From: Planctomycetaceae bacterium | Lineage (GTDB): Bacteria; Planctomycetota; Planctomycetia; Planctomycetales; Planctomycetaceae | DNA length: 64,000 nt | Direction: 5' to 3' | NCBI GenBank assembly: GCA_900299185.1 | Contig: OMIV01000073.1 | Span: forward strand, 1-64,000 | In this document: positions 52,575 to 61,351 of the stretch, piece after piece | How the letters are laid out: each line of letters starts with the position of its first letter | Numbering within the stretch: the stretch's first letter is position 1 | Made by a program: the position numbers and the translations under genes | Notes under the pieces: model-generated | What the model saw: only the letters and a program-made list of their open reading frames with translations | Told to the model about the DNA's origin: nothing | The model's database searches: none

Positions 52575-54509
52575 TCAAAACTCTGACGTCCGGCATTCGA
52601 AGACAACAAAGGAATGCGGCGCGAGTCGAATTGATTCCGCCAAAAAAAGATGATCCTCTTCGGAGTCCTTCTCCGTCCCTCCCCACTCTTTCGCTCTGGA
52701 GGAGAGGAGTCGTTTCCAACCCGAAGAAACCGCAGGCAGCTCGATTTCGATCTCGCGATCAGCCGTATTGAACGCAACGAGTAACTCCGCCTCAGCTACC
52801 CGGTAATGCAAACCACAGCCGCCTCGATCCGACCAATCGAGCACTTCGACAAACTCCAAGCTCCGCAACTGAAGTGTTGGATGAGATCGCCGAAGCCGAA
52901 TCAACACTTGGTAGAACATCCAGAGGATCGAAGAGGGGGCAACTGGCAGGCAGCCCTCTACACACTGCCCCCGAGACAGCGTCTCCGGAACATGACGCTC
53001 AAAGCCTAAGACGCACTGCTTGAATGTGGCTTCAGACTGAGCATCGGGCGGTTCGACATCCCACTTAAAGTGCGCGAAATCGCGACGACGACCGTCTCGC
53101 ACAGCACGAATGAGTTTCTCATCGGAGTGGCTTACGAAGTACGCAAAAGGAGCGGTCTCACCATATTCCTCGCCCATGAAGAGCATGGGCACGTATGGCG
53201 ACAACAGCACGAAGCCTGCCGCGAGTTTGAGTTGCTCGAAACTGAGCTTCGCAGTGAGTCGGTCTCCGATAGCGCGATTGCCAATCTGATCGTGATTTTG
53301 GATTGAGACAACAACCTGGCGAGCCTCTAACGCGGGCAACTTCGAGCCGTGTTTACGACCTCGATAGTGCGATTCCTGACCGGCAAAAATGAAGCCGCGT
53401 CGCAAGGCAACGAGCAAGTCTTCTAAGCCGCGATAGTCGGTGTAATAACCACTACGTTCGCCCGTAAGCGTCATATGCAAAGCGTGATGAAAGTCATCGA
53501 CCCATTGAGCATCAAGCCCGAAGCCGCCGACGGCGGACGATTGAACGAGCTTGGGATCGTTGAGGTTGCTTTCCGCGATCAACAGCAAACGGCGATTTTG
53601 AAGTTCGCCAAGTTCCCGAGTGAGATCAGCCAGTTCTCGCAAGAATGGCCGCGCTGACTGATCGAAGATCGCATGCACCGCATCGAGCCGCAGGCCATCG
53701 ATGTGGAAGTCGCAGAACCAACTCAATGCGTTCTCAATGAAGTACCGCCGAACGTCATCAGAGTGCCGACCATCAAAATTCAATGCGTCGCCCCAAGGTG
53801 TGCGATAGCGACTGCTGAAGTAATGACCGAACTGTCCGAGATAGTTGCCTTCGGGGCCAAGATGATTGAAGACGACATCCAACAACACAGCGATGCCACG
53901 AGCATGGCAAGCATCGACAAGCTGCTGAAGTCCGCGCGCACCACCGTATGAACTCTGAACTGCGAACGGATATACGCCGTCGTAACCCCAATTCCGATCG
54001 CCTGGAAACTGAGCGACTGGCATCAGTTCAATCGCATTGATGCCCAATGCCTGTAATCGGTCGAGCCGCTTAACAACGCCGTCAAAAGTTCCTTCGGGAG
54101 AGAACGTGCCAACGTGTAACTCGTAAATCACCAATTCATTCAGAGTACGTCCCGACCAATCCGCGTCGGACCAGTGGAATTCAAGCTCGGTGACCTCGGA
54201 CGCTTGATGAACTCCATCCGGCTGTGATCGCGAAACCGGATCCGGAAACGACTGAGCCTCATTGAGTCGATAGCGATAACGCCAACCTGCCTGAGCTTCG
54301 GAATGCCGCAGGGACGAATAACCGCGGGCATCGCGAACCATCGGTAAACGCTCGACAAGCGGCGACTCGACTTCGAGTTCGACACGCTCAGCTTTTGGAG
54401 CCCAGACGCGAAACTCAACTCCTCCCTCTGGAAGGAGCCGCGCGCCTAGAACCGGAGGGTAACTCGGATGGTGGCGATCAAAAGGAGTGGGCATGGCGCT
54501 TGGATTCAC
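52575..54509 (-). CDS. treZ: Malto-oligosyltrehalose trehalohydrolase TreZ
   Basis: This 644-aa GH13 enzyme releases trehalose from maltooligosyltrehalose in the cytoplasm. An N-terminal carbohydrate-binding region (GARLLPEGGVEFRVWAPKAERVELEVE) precedes the catalytic barrel: VVFNHLGPEGNY, DGLRLDAVHAIFD with the nucleophile Asp, LIAESNLNDPKL with the acid Glu, and IQNHDQIGNRA. MLFMGEEYGE is characteristic of TreZ. TreY is not in the window. The start is either the GTG at 54509 or the ATG at 54494. It lies 16-31 bp after the hydrolase gene and probably shares its transcript. Confidence 0.92.
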   Translation of the reverse strand: MNPSAMPTPFDRHHPSYPPVLGARLLPEGGVEFRVWAPKAERVELEVESPLVERLPMVRDARGYSSLRHSEAQAGWRYRYRLNEAQSFPDPVSRSQPDGVHQASEVTELEFHWSDADWSGRTLNELVIYELHVGTFSPEGTFDGVVKRLDRLQALGINAIELMPVAQFPGDRNWGYDGVYPFAVQSSYGGARGLQQLVDACHARGIAVLLDVVFNHLGPEGNYLGQFGHYFSSRYRTPWGDALNFDGRHSDDVRRYFIENALSWFCDFHIDGLRLDAVHAIFDQSARPFLRELADLTRELGELQNRRLLLIAESNLNDPKLVQSSAVGGFGLDAQWVDDFHHALHMTLTGERSGYYTDYRGLEDLLVALRRGFIFAGQESHYRGRKHGSKLPALEARQVVVSIQNHDQIGNRAIGDRLTAKLSFEQLKLAAGFVLLSPYVPMLFMGEEYGETAPFAYFVSHSDEKLIRAVRDGRRRDFAHFKWDVEPPDAQSEATFKQCVLGFERHVPETLSRGQCVEGCLPVAPSSILWMFYQVLIRLRRSHPTLQLRSLEFVEVLDWSDRGGCGLHYRVAEAELLVAFNTADREIEIELPAVSSGWKRLLSSRAKEWGGTEKDSEEDHLFLAESIRLAPHSFVVFECRTSEF

Positions 54510-54525
54510 TCCTGACCGATCGTGG

Positions 54526-55299
54526 TTAGCCAGCCTCGGCCAAGATGCCTGAAATGATCCAACGATCCAGCTCGATCAACGCCGAACGAGTGACGAGCCG
54601 ACTTCCGGTATGCAGGTGAGTTGTCACATCGGCTCCCGCAGCGATGAGTTGCCGAGCAGCATGCATCGCAGATTCGCCGTAGTTGGAAGGTCGATCAAAT
54701 TTGGGAGCACTCACCCAAAATCGAGGGCCAACCAGCCGTCGACGGCGAACCAACACTCCCGCTTCGGCCGGGTACTTTCCGCCAAACGTCATACAGCCGC
54801 TGAACCAATCCGGCTGATGCATGGCAATCAACATAGCCGTCGTCGCGGCGTGACCAGCTCCAGCCAAGAAGACTCGCTCAGAATGAACATGCACGGTCTG
54901 CCGAAAATCACGCACCACTGCAGCGATCCGGTTCTCGATGGCGACCAGGTGCTTCAATGAGACGACGAGTGCATCGCGCGGATCTTGTGGGCTCATTCGC
55001 TTCGGCAGCGCGGCGTTCTCAAGAGCCAAACCGACGTAGTTCTGCGGACTCAAGTTGGCAATGTGATCCATCGCTTGAGCTGAACCACAATCCTCATCGC
55101 AGAGCCAGACAATCAACGGGTAGGCATAGCGAGGCTCATAGTTTTCAGGCACCGTGCCGACCGCGTCTGACGCCGTGGTCAACAAGCTTTGGCCGTCCCA
55201 ACCCAACCCCGATGGACGCCATGATCCAACGTCTTCCGAGTCACGGAACATCTCCGTACTCAATCGCCAGCTCTCAATTTCTTCGCGAGGCCCATTCAT
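54526..55299 (-). CDS. Alpha/beta-hydrolase-like protein, catalytic serine replaced
   Basis: This 257-aa protein resembles the phospholipase/carboxylesterase family: [23 protein letters not shown] near the N-terminus and [32 protein letters not shown] at the nucleophile elbow. In the family the elbow is GxSxGG. Here it reads GAGHAA, with Gly in place of Ser, so hydrolysis by the usual triad is unlikely. [32 protein letters not shown] fits the later strands. The ATG overlaps the end of the amidase gene (ATGA), so translation is coupled. Confidence 0.65.
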   Translation of the reverse strand: MNGPREEIESWRLSTEMFRDSEDVGSWRPSGLGWDGQSLLTTASDAVGTVPENYEPRYAYPLIVWLCDEDCGSAQAMDHIANLSPQNYVGLALENAALPKRMSPQDPRDALVVSLKHLVAIENRIAAVVRDFRQTVHVHSERVFLAGAGHAATTAMLIAMHQPDWFSGCMTFGGKYPAEAGVLVRRRRLVGPRFWVSAPKFDRPSNYGESAMHAARQLIAAGADVTTHLHTGSRLVTRSALIELDRWIISGILAEAG

Positions 55300-55985
55300 C
55301 TGACCTGACTCCCTTCCGCAGCCAGCAAATGCAACTCGGTGGCATCCGCGCCACCGACAACGAACGGCAGGACTTCACTTTGACTGACCTCGGTCAGTGG
55401 AAAGTGCTTTCCAGGGCAAGCCGTCGACTTCACCGTCTTGTGCCCAACTACATTTGCAGACTTAATCTCGTACTGCGTCTTCAAGACGCCCACCAATCGC
55501 TTCACAGCCGCCAGTTGCGCTGCTGACGGATGCGTATCCTCAAAGTTCCCGACCAAACAAATTCCAATACCGTGCTGGTTGTATTCTTCGTTACCCGCAT
55601 GAGCCCCGTGCATCTGAGTCTTCCAGCGGAACGTCGGCTCAATCTCGCCATCAGCCATGCCGTTGCCGTTACCGATGACGAAGTGGTAGCCGACACCTTC
55701 CCAGCCGCGCTTCAGGTGAGCTTGATTGATGCTGTCGACGGAATCTCGAGACGACGCCGTGTGATGAATCACAATGTGACGCCAATCTCTCTTTCCCTTC
55801 TCGGGCTTCCAAGGATTGGCAAGTTCAGCGGGTTTCTGCGCTTTGATAACTGGAGGAGCGATCGGCGTACGCTGCACGAGCGGTCGGCTCGAGCCACCGT
55901 CAGACCGAACCGCCTTTGGTCCGCATCCTGCGATCAATCCCGCCAGCACAAACAGCGGCAAGATCAATTGAAGGTGCCGACGCAT
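55296..55985 (-). CDS. PGRP/amidase_2 lipoprotein, putative N-acetylmuramoyl-L-alanine amidase
   Basis: This 229-aa lipoprotein has a lipobox LIAGC and an amidase_2/PGRP domain. Zinc ligands are the His of IVIHHTA, a second His in VVGHKTVK and the Cys of ACPG. The residue at the T7-lysozyme Lys128 position is Thr, as in PGRP amidases. [20 protein letters not shown] and [16 protein letters not shown] are also typical. It would cleave the amide bond between MurNAc and the stem peptide in the periplasm. It overlaps the downstream hydrolase gene by 4 bp. Confidence 0.9.
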   Translation of the reverse strand: MRRHLQLILPLFVLAGLIAGCGPKAVRSDGGSSRPLVQRTPIAPPVIKAQKPAELANPWKPEKGKRDWRHIVIHHTASSRDSVDSINQAHLKRGWEGVGYHFVIGNGNGMADGEIEPTFRWKTQMHGAHAGNEEYNQHGIGICLVGNFEDTHPSAAQLAAVKRLVGVLKTQYEIKSANVVGHKTVKSTACPGKHFPLTEVSQSEVLPFVVGGADATELHLLAAEGSQVR

Positions 55986-56352
55986 GAGAATCCTCCGTGA
56001 GGCCGCATTGAGAGTGTGAGAGAAGTCGGGGATTTCTACCGACTATGCCCAACAGGCAGTGAAATCTAGGTCTGCCGGAAGAAACGGGTCAACCTGGGAT
56101 TGTCTGATTCCGTGCTTCCGCGTGTAGCGGACTTCCCGGCTACTCCGGTCGTAACGATTGTAGGGACTGCGCTGATATGGGACACGCCGAGAGACTCGCT
56201 GCGACTCAAGAACGACTGTGATTCCGATTCGTTAATCCCTGTCAGTCATCAACTTGCGACGCAAGCTTGGTCCGAATTCAAGACCATCGAGTTGCGTCTT
56301 CGAACGCGGCCAGAGTTGCACCGCTCTGCGGCTCTGTTGGTTTTACCCAATC
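55986..56352. other. Intergenic region
   Basis: About 370 bp upstream of the amidase gene, up to the terminator of the YTV-like gene. It should hold the amidase promoter. No gene is supported. Confidence 0.45.
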
Positions 56353-56386
56353 AAAAGAAAAGGGCACCGGACTGATGCCGGTGCCC
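56353..56386 (-). terminator. Rho-independent terminator, minus strand
   Basis: Stem GGGCACCGG/CCGGTGCCC (56362-56370, 56378-56386) followed on the minus strand by TTTTCTTTT. It ends transcription coming from the YTV-like gene at 56582-57781, beyond a long G-rich segment. Confidence 0.85.
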
Positions 56387-56406
56387 AGAGGGGAGATGCG
56401 ACGTTG

Positions 56407-56509
56407 AGGGGAAGCAGGAGGGAGGGAAGGGAGGCCTGGGAGACTAACCAGGGAGGGAGCGGTTGGTCTCCCAGGTAAGGGAGGGAGGACAGGAGGGATT
56501 TGAAGGGGC
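56407..56509. repeat. G-rich segment with quadruplex potential and inverted repeat
   Basis: The plus strand contains many GGGAGGG and GGGAAGGGAGG runs, so four or more G-tracts lie close together. A 15-bp inverted repeat (CCTGGGAGACTAACC 56435-56449, GGTTGGTCTCCCAGG 56461-56475) has one mismatch. It lies between the YTV-like gene stop and its terminator, so the mRNA would be C-rich here. Confidence 0.6.
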
Positions 56510-56581
56510 CGGGTCCGACGTCGCGGCGGTCAACCTCTTCGAAGGGAGGGGCTCAAGAAAGCAACCTTGAAAAGTTGCTGA

Positions 56582-57781
56582 TTAACGAGTGGAAGCCACA
56601 GTCGCGGCAGGAAGCAGAAGGGGTGTTTTGTCGTTTTCAGCCGCGGCCACAGTCGTCGACGACGGACGCCAGCCGGATGACCGCGCCACTGTGGCTGCCG
56701 TGTTTGATGACCTGCGACCAGCGGCCACAAACAGCGGCGAACTGTCGCTCTTCTTCGAGTTCTCACTGAGAGCACGCTCGATCCGGTCGAGTTTCTCAAT
56801 GGCGCCGCTGGTCCGAGGACTCACAGGACGAGGCTCGGTTTCATTCCGATCGTCGATGCTGTCTTCATTACGCGGACGAATCGCAGTCCGATTTGGAGCA
56901 GCAGACGACCGAGTGCTGATCGCATCTGGCGACGGAGCCAAACTAATCGCTGATGACCCATTCACCGGGACCGAACTAATGACCGTCGCTCCGGCAGGTG
57001 CGTAGGTCCAAGCCGTTTGAGTTCCGCTCGCCACAGTCTTCATCACCGTGACAGGCTTAAGTGCGACAACTTCTTGTTCTTCCCATCGCACCTTGCTGAC
57101 AGCGACCTTTCGAGATGACGTCTCGGGCACGTACTTTGTGACTTGATAAGACTGCTTCTGCACGCAGGTCTGTGGCACTCGAGTTGTTACCGGCACTTGA
57201 GCGACACAGTTTTGTGGCACGAATTCACGGCTAGCGACCATGTTGGGGGTGAACGCCGAGCGAACCGAGTAAGCCGTACGATTCATGAAGCCGAAGATGT
57301 CATTGCGAGGGTCGTACTGGCAAGCCGACATTTTCTGCGTAGGCGTGTAACGAGTCTGCCAATGGCCGCCGTTCGTCGCGACTTGCTTGTACTCCACAAC
57401 GTCCTGGTAGGTCGTCACAGGAACGTCGACTGTGCGAGTCTCGGTCACTGGTCGATACGTCGTGATGGGCTGGTCAACGTATTCCACTTCCGTGACAGGT
57501 CGACGAACTCGTTCGCGAACTTGCTGATATTCGGTCACCGGCACGGTGCGATAACACTGCTGAGTCACCGGAATTGCCTGCATCGCAGGAGCACATGAGA
57601 CCGACGTCACAGACCCACAAGCACCGGTGCTGCACGACGAAACGGGTCGAGCCATAGCAATTGGAGCGGGCGAACCACAGCCGCAAGAGCTACCCGAAAG
57701 CCACTGGGCGTGAGCAGTGCCGGATGCCAAAACCGAGACACCTGCAAACGCACCAAGAGCAGAACGGAAGCGCTGGAACAT
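56582..57781 (-). CDS. YTV-repeat-like secreted protein
   Basis: This 399-aa secreted protein has a signal peptide (MFQRFRSALGAFAGVSVLASGTAHA) and a Cys-rich N-terminus. It then has repeating units of the form PVTEYQQVRERVRRPVTEVEYVDQPITTYRPVTETRTVDVPVTTYQ, similar to the YTV repeats of planctomycete envelope proteins. A second conserved block holds NDIFGFMNRTAYSVRSAFTPNM, and the last 120 residues are a disordered Ser/Thr-rich tail. It is probably a cell-wall or surface protein. A Shine-Dalgarno-like GGAAGGA lies upstream of its ATG. Confidence 0.72.
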   Translation of the reverse strand: MFQRFRSALGAFAGVSVLASGTAHAQWLSGSSCGCGSPAPIAMARPVSSCSTGACGSVTSVSCAPAMQAIPVTQQCYRTVPVTEYQQVRERVRRPVTEVEYVDQPITTYRPVTETRTVDVPVTTYQDVVEYKQVATNGGHWQTRYTPTQKMSACQYDPRNDIFGFMNRTAYSVRSAFTPNMVASREFVPQNCVAQVPVTTRVPQTCVQKQSYQVTKYVPETSSRKVAVSKVRWEEQEVVALKPVTVMKTVASGTQTAWTYAPAGATVISSVPVNGSSAISLAPSPDAISTRSSAAPNRTAIRPRNEDSIDDRNETEPRPVSPRTSGAIEKLDRIERALSENSKKSDSSPLFVAAGRRSSNTAATVARSSGWRPSSTTVAAAENDKTPLLLPAATVASTR

Positions 57782-58558
57782 GGAGGATCCTTCCTACCGA
57801 GGTGGGACCAACAAGACGGGAGCTAAGAGGCATGCTCGGCGTTCAATTCGGAGTGGAGTGCGATGATCAGGACGATCATCGCGAAGGCTCACAGATGGGC
57901 TCCGACTTGTGCTCGTCAGCGAGGTGCGACAAGCAATTCGAGCAGCTCCTTTAAGATTGAATGATCGGGGTGTTTGGCACCTGCTGCGTTGCGTCTTGCG
58001 TGCGTCAGGTGTGGGGGGAGATGTATTGGCAACAAGTTTTCTCAGCCAAGACGCACTCAAGACGTCTTTCGGTGGATTGAAAATTTCACAAAGGAAATTT
58101 CAAACGAGACTCAAGTCGGCCACGACTTATGCCGACGAGGCGTCGCCAGACCCCGGAGCTTGCAAGAATTACCACCGTCTCGCCGCCAAGGAGAACCCAC
58201 GCCAATGTGAATGAACCGCTGAAACTCACAACAAATCAGCCGATTTCCTGACTGCATTCTTCACCAAAGAGCAACTCAAGCGAGCAGACGCGACAGCACC
58301 CTTCATTCAGATGCCCCCTGGGGCGTGGCTCAACAGAAATGCCGCCGAAGCTGCTCCTACGACATCACACGCCGCACAAACCTGGTGCGTCAGCGCGTCT
58401 GACTGAAGGCGACAAGACCACTTCCGAGCATGACTTCTCAGAAGTGTTGAGAATGAAAATCCGCAGCTGTGAGTTGCAGTTGAAACGACATCAATGGCCA
58501 ATTTGAGTTTCTTGAACAATGGCCGTTCGACGGAGATTGCTGCAACTTTGGTCATGAC
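57782..58558. other. Long intergenic region
   Basis: About 780 bp between the YTV-like gene and the terminator of the Cys-rich gene. It includes the YTV-like gene promoter. Short frames here were judged not to be genes, because they have no family resemblance or credible starts. Confidence 0.45.
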
Positions 58559-58600
58559 AAAAAGAAAGCCGACTGAGGACACAAGTCCCACAGTCGGCTT
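58559..58600 (-). terminator. Rho-independent terminator, minus strand
   Basis: Perfect 10-bp stem AAGCCGACTG/CAGTCGGCTT (58566-58575, 58591-58600), followed on the minus strand by TTTCTTTTTG. It ends the Cys-rich protein transcript, 37 bp past its stop. Confidence 0.9.
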
Positions 58601-58636
58601 CTCTGCTTGAAATCAAGCGGTTTCGGACAACTCAGC

Positions 58637-59044
58637 TTAGTTGTCGTAGTCAACAACAACCCAGCCGTTCCTCGAGGTGATCTCGATGCGGTAGCGGCCG
58701 TAGTCGTACTTCTTGTAATGACCGTCCTTGGAGCAGGTGATCTTCGGACCGCTGTCTTTGCAGCAAGAGCATGGATCACAGCACTGCTTCTTGGGCACAC
58801 AGATCTCCACGAGCACGCACTTTGGCTTGCAGCATGGATTGCATGGATCTGGCTTCCAGCAAGGATCGACGATCTCGACGACCTTCTTCTCAGCGCAAGG
58901 AGCGATGTGATCGCAATCCTTGATCTTGACGCACTTAAACATCTCGCCCCCGGCCGGAACTGGCGCGAGAACGTGGTCCGCTGACGCAACGCTGGTAGCA
59001 GCCGCGACAGCCAACAGACCGAGTACAGAAGCTAGCTTTTTCAT
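58637..59044 (-). CDS. Small cysteine-rich secreted protein
   Basis: The ATG at 59044 has a strong GGAGAGG site five bases upstream and gives 135 aa. It begins with a signal peptide (MKKLASVLGLLAVAAATSVASA). The mature part has 15 cysteines in KPDPCNPCCKPKCVLVEICVPKKQCCDPCSCC and nearby, then a charged C-terminal domain (HYKKYDYGRYRIEITSRNGWVVVDY). The many Cys pairs suggest disulfide cross-linking in the envelope or metal binding. No family was recognised. It may act with the YTV-like protein, which is also Cys-containing, but the two have separate transcripts. Confidence 0.8.
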   Translation of the reverse strand: MKKLASVLGLLAVAAATSVASADHVLAPVPAGGEMFKCVKIKDCDHIAPCAEKKVVEIVDPCWKPDPCNPCCKPKCVLVEICVPKKQCCDPCSCCKDSGPKITCSKDGHYKKYDYGRYRIEITSRNGWVVVDYDN

Positions 59045-59641
59045 GAGACCTCTCCATAAATTGGGCTGTCCCCCGATACCACACCGGGCGAACTTTTTAC
59101 TCAACAACTCCGATCACCAGGGGCTACTCCCTCAAGCAGCTTGGCCCGGACAAGCAAACATACAAGATGCTTACTTGAGACTACTCTTTTCCCTGTTGCC
59201 AAGACGAATAAATCCGGGCTACCTGTGTTGAGTGTGTGGTGTAGGAATACTGGGAAGACATACGCGTCACAAGCAACGGGTCCGCCCTTTTTTCGTGATT
59301 GGCATTCTTTCTGCATTCATCCACGTCTTCCTAAGCATCCCATACATGAGCCGCGGTAAGTTGACGAATTGGCGGCCGTGTTTAACACGCTTTCCAGCCT
59401 GGCTCACCGAGAGTATCCCCTCTGGAGGTGAGGGATGCCAAACCAAATCGAAGACCGCCTGAGTTTTCGTGATATGGGTCAAGACTCAGGAGAGTTCGCT
59501 CGGTTGGGATTCGGGAATAACTTGCCTACGATTCTCGACCTCTGGTCGCGGTGAGCTTCGCAAAGCTCCGACCATACCGAGCCTTGTCGCTGCTCCGGCA
59601 AGGTGCACCAATTCTTCTCTTCTCAGCCCTTGGAAGAACTC
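59045..59641. other. Intergenic region between divergent genes
   Basis: About 600 bp between the Cys-rich gene and gnd, with promoters expected for both. No gene, RNA or repeat was recognised. Confidence 0.45.
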
Positions 59642-61108
59642 ATGTCGCAACACGACATCGGATTGATTGGTTTGGCCGTGATGGGTCAAAACCTCGTTAT
59701 CAACATGGCCAATCACGGCTTCTCGGTCGGCGTCTATAACCGCACGACGGCAACAACCGATGACTTCGTCGGCGGCCTCAAGACGGAATCCGCCGACAAA
59801 GTTTGGGCCGGAACTGCCGATCGCATTAAGGGCTATCACACCGTCGAAGAGTTCGTTGCGAGTCTGAAGGCTCCGCGTCGCGTCATGATCATGGTGAAAG
59901 CCGGCGGCCCAGTGGATGCGGTGATTGAGCAACTCAAAGGCGTGCTCTCACCCGGCGACATCATCATCGACGGCGGTAACTCGTACTTCCCGGATACCAA
60001 TCGCCGGCATGAAGACCTCAAGAAGGCCGGACTGCGATTCATCGGCACCGGCGTTTCGGGCGGTGAGGAAGGAGCCCTCAAAGGCCCGAGCATCATGCCG
60101 GGCGGACATCCCGAAGCATGGCCCTTCGTCAAAGACATCTTCCAAAAGATCTCCGCGAAGGTCGGTAGCAATAATGACATCCCTTGCTGCGAGTGGGTCG
60201 GAGAAGCCGGTGCGGGCCAGTATGTGAAGATGGTTCACAACGGCATCGAGTACGGCGACATGCAACTCATTTGCGAGGCGTACTTCATCCTCAAGAACGC
60301 ACTCGGTCTGACGAACGACGAGCTGTATCAAGTCTTCAAAGAGTGGAACGCAGGCGAGCTCGAGAGCTACCTCATCGAGATCACGCGCGACATCTTCACC
60401 GTGAAGGACGCCGACGGTTCGCATCTCGTCGACAAGATCCTCGATACCGCTCAGCAGAAGGGCACGGGCAAGTGGATGAGTCAGCACGCGCTCGATCTCG
60501 GCGTGCCGACAACGCTCATCACCGAAGCCGTCTACGCCCGCTGCTTGTCGGCTCAGAAAGACGCTCGCGTGCGAGCATCAGCAGTCCTCAGCGGCCCGAG
60601 CATCCCCGCCTTCACCGGCGACAAGAAGCAGTTCATCGACGACGTGCGGCAAGCGCTCTACGCCTCGAAGCTTTGCTCGTACGCGCAGGGCTATGTGCAG
60701 CTCGACGCGGCGGCGAAAGAGTTCGGCTGGAAGCTCAACAATGGCAACATCGCGTTGCTGTGGCGCGGCGGCTGCATCATCCGTTCGCGGTTCCTCGGCG
60801 ACATCAAGGCGGCGTTCGACAAGAACCCGAACCTCGAAAACCTGCTGCTCGACGACTTCTTTAAGGCTGCGGTTGAGATGGCTCAACCTTCATGGCGCCG
60901 CGTCGTTTCGACCGCTGTGCAATTAGGATTACCAGTCCCGGTCTTCAGTGCGGCCTTGAGCTACTACGACGGCTACCGTTGCGGTCGACTCCCGGCCAAC
61001 TTGCTGCAGGCTCAACGCGATTACTTCGGTGCTCACACTTACGAGCGAACCGATAAGCCGCGCGGCGAGTACTCGCACACGGACTGGATTCACGAGCGGA
61101 AGACGTAA
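59642..61108 (+). CDS. gnd: 6-phosphogluconate dehydrogenase (decarboxylating)
   Basis: The ATG at 59642, with GGAAG seven bases upstream, gives 488 aa. The longer frame from 59603 would add 13 residues unlike the family. The enzyme oxidises and decarboxylates 6-phosphogluconate to ribulose 5-phosphate with NADP+ in the pentose phosphate pathway. Marks: GLIGLAVMGQNLVINMANHG, YNRTTATTDDF, IDGGNSYFPDTNRRHEDL, GTGVSGGEEGALKGPSIMPGG, VKMVHNGIEYGDMQLICEAY, GTGKWMSQHALDLGVPTTLI and CIIRSRFLGDI. Length and C-terminus agree with the long dimeric form. Confidence 0.97.
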   Translation: MSQHDIGLIGLAVMGQNLVINMANHGFSVGVYNRTTATTDDFVGGLKTESADKVWAGTADRIKGYHTVEEFVASLKAPRRVMIMVKAGGPVDAVIEQLKGVLSPGDIIIDGGNSYFPDTNRRHEDLKKAGLRFIGTGVSGGEEGALKGPSIMPGGHPEAWPFVKDIFQKISAKVGSNNDIPCCEWVGEAGAGQYVKMVHNGIEYGDMQLICEAYFILKNALGLTNDELYQVFKEWNAGELESYLIEITRDIFTVKDADGSHLVDKILDTAQQKGTGKWMSQHALDLGVPTTLITEAVYARCLSAQKDARVRASAVLSGPSIPAFTGDKKQFIDDVRQALYASKLCSYAQGYVQLDAAAKEFGWKLNNGNIALLWRGGCIIRSRFLGDIKAAFDKNPNLENLLLDDFFKAAVEMAQPSWRRVVSTAVQLGLPVPVFSAALSYYDGYRCGRLPANLLQAQRDYFGAHTYERTDKPRGEYSHTDWIHERKT

Positions 61109-61129
61109 CCAGTCGGAGCCGTAATTAAG

Positions 61130-61190
61130 CCGTAGCATGGACGCCTACGTCCGTGCGGGCCGCTCTCGGACGTAGGAGTGCGAGCTACGG
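61130..61190. repeat. Palindromic repeat after gnd
   Basis: Outer arms CCGTAGC/GCTACGG and a perfect inner 10-bp stem CCTACGTCCG/CGGACGTAGG (61144-61153, 61167-61176). It resembles other dispersed planctomycete palindromes. Confidence 0.75.
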
Positions 61191-61256
61191 CGGCCCGACA
61201 AAAGACGTGCGCACGACGCGCTGACCAGAAGACGGATCAAACTGAAACGCCATTGG

Positions 61257-61289
61257 ACGGCGGCTCATCGCGAGCCGCCGTTTTCTTTT
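61257..61289 (+). terminator. Rho-independent terminator after gnd
   Basis: Perfect 10-bp stem ACGGCGGCTC/GAGCCGCCGT with a 5-base loop, followed by TTTTCTTTT. It is placed 150 bp past the gnd stop, before the FHA gene. Confidence 0.9.
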
Positions 61290-61351
61290 GAACCCACCGA
61301 AACTGCACTCACTCCCCCATTGCGGTCGGTTTCTGAAGGGCCTCACTCATC

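Noticed and set aside
57909-58214. Plus-strand frame of 101 codons
   Set aside because: No recognisable family, no ribosome binding site, and the composition is unlike neighbouring genes.
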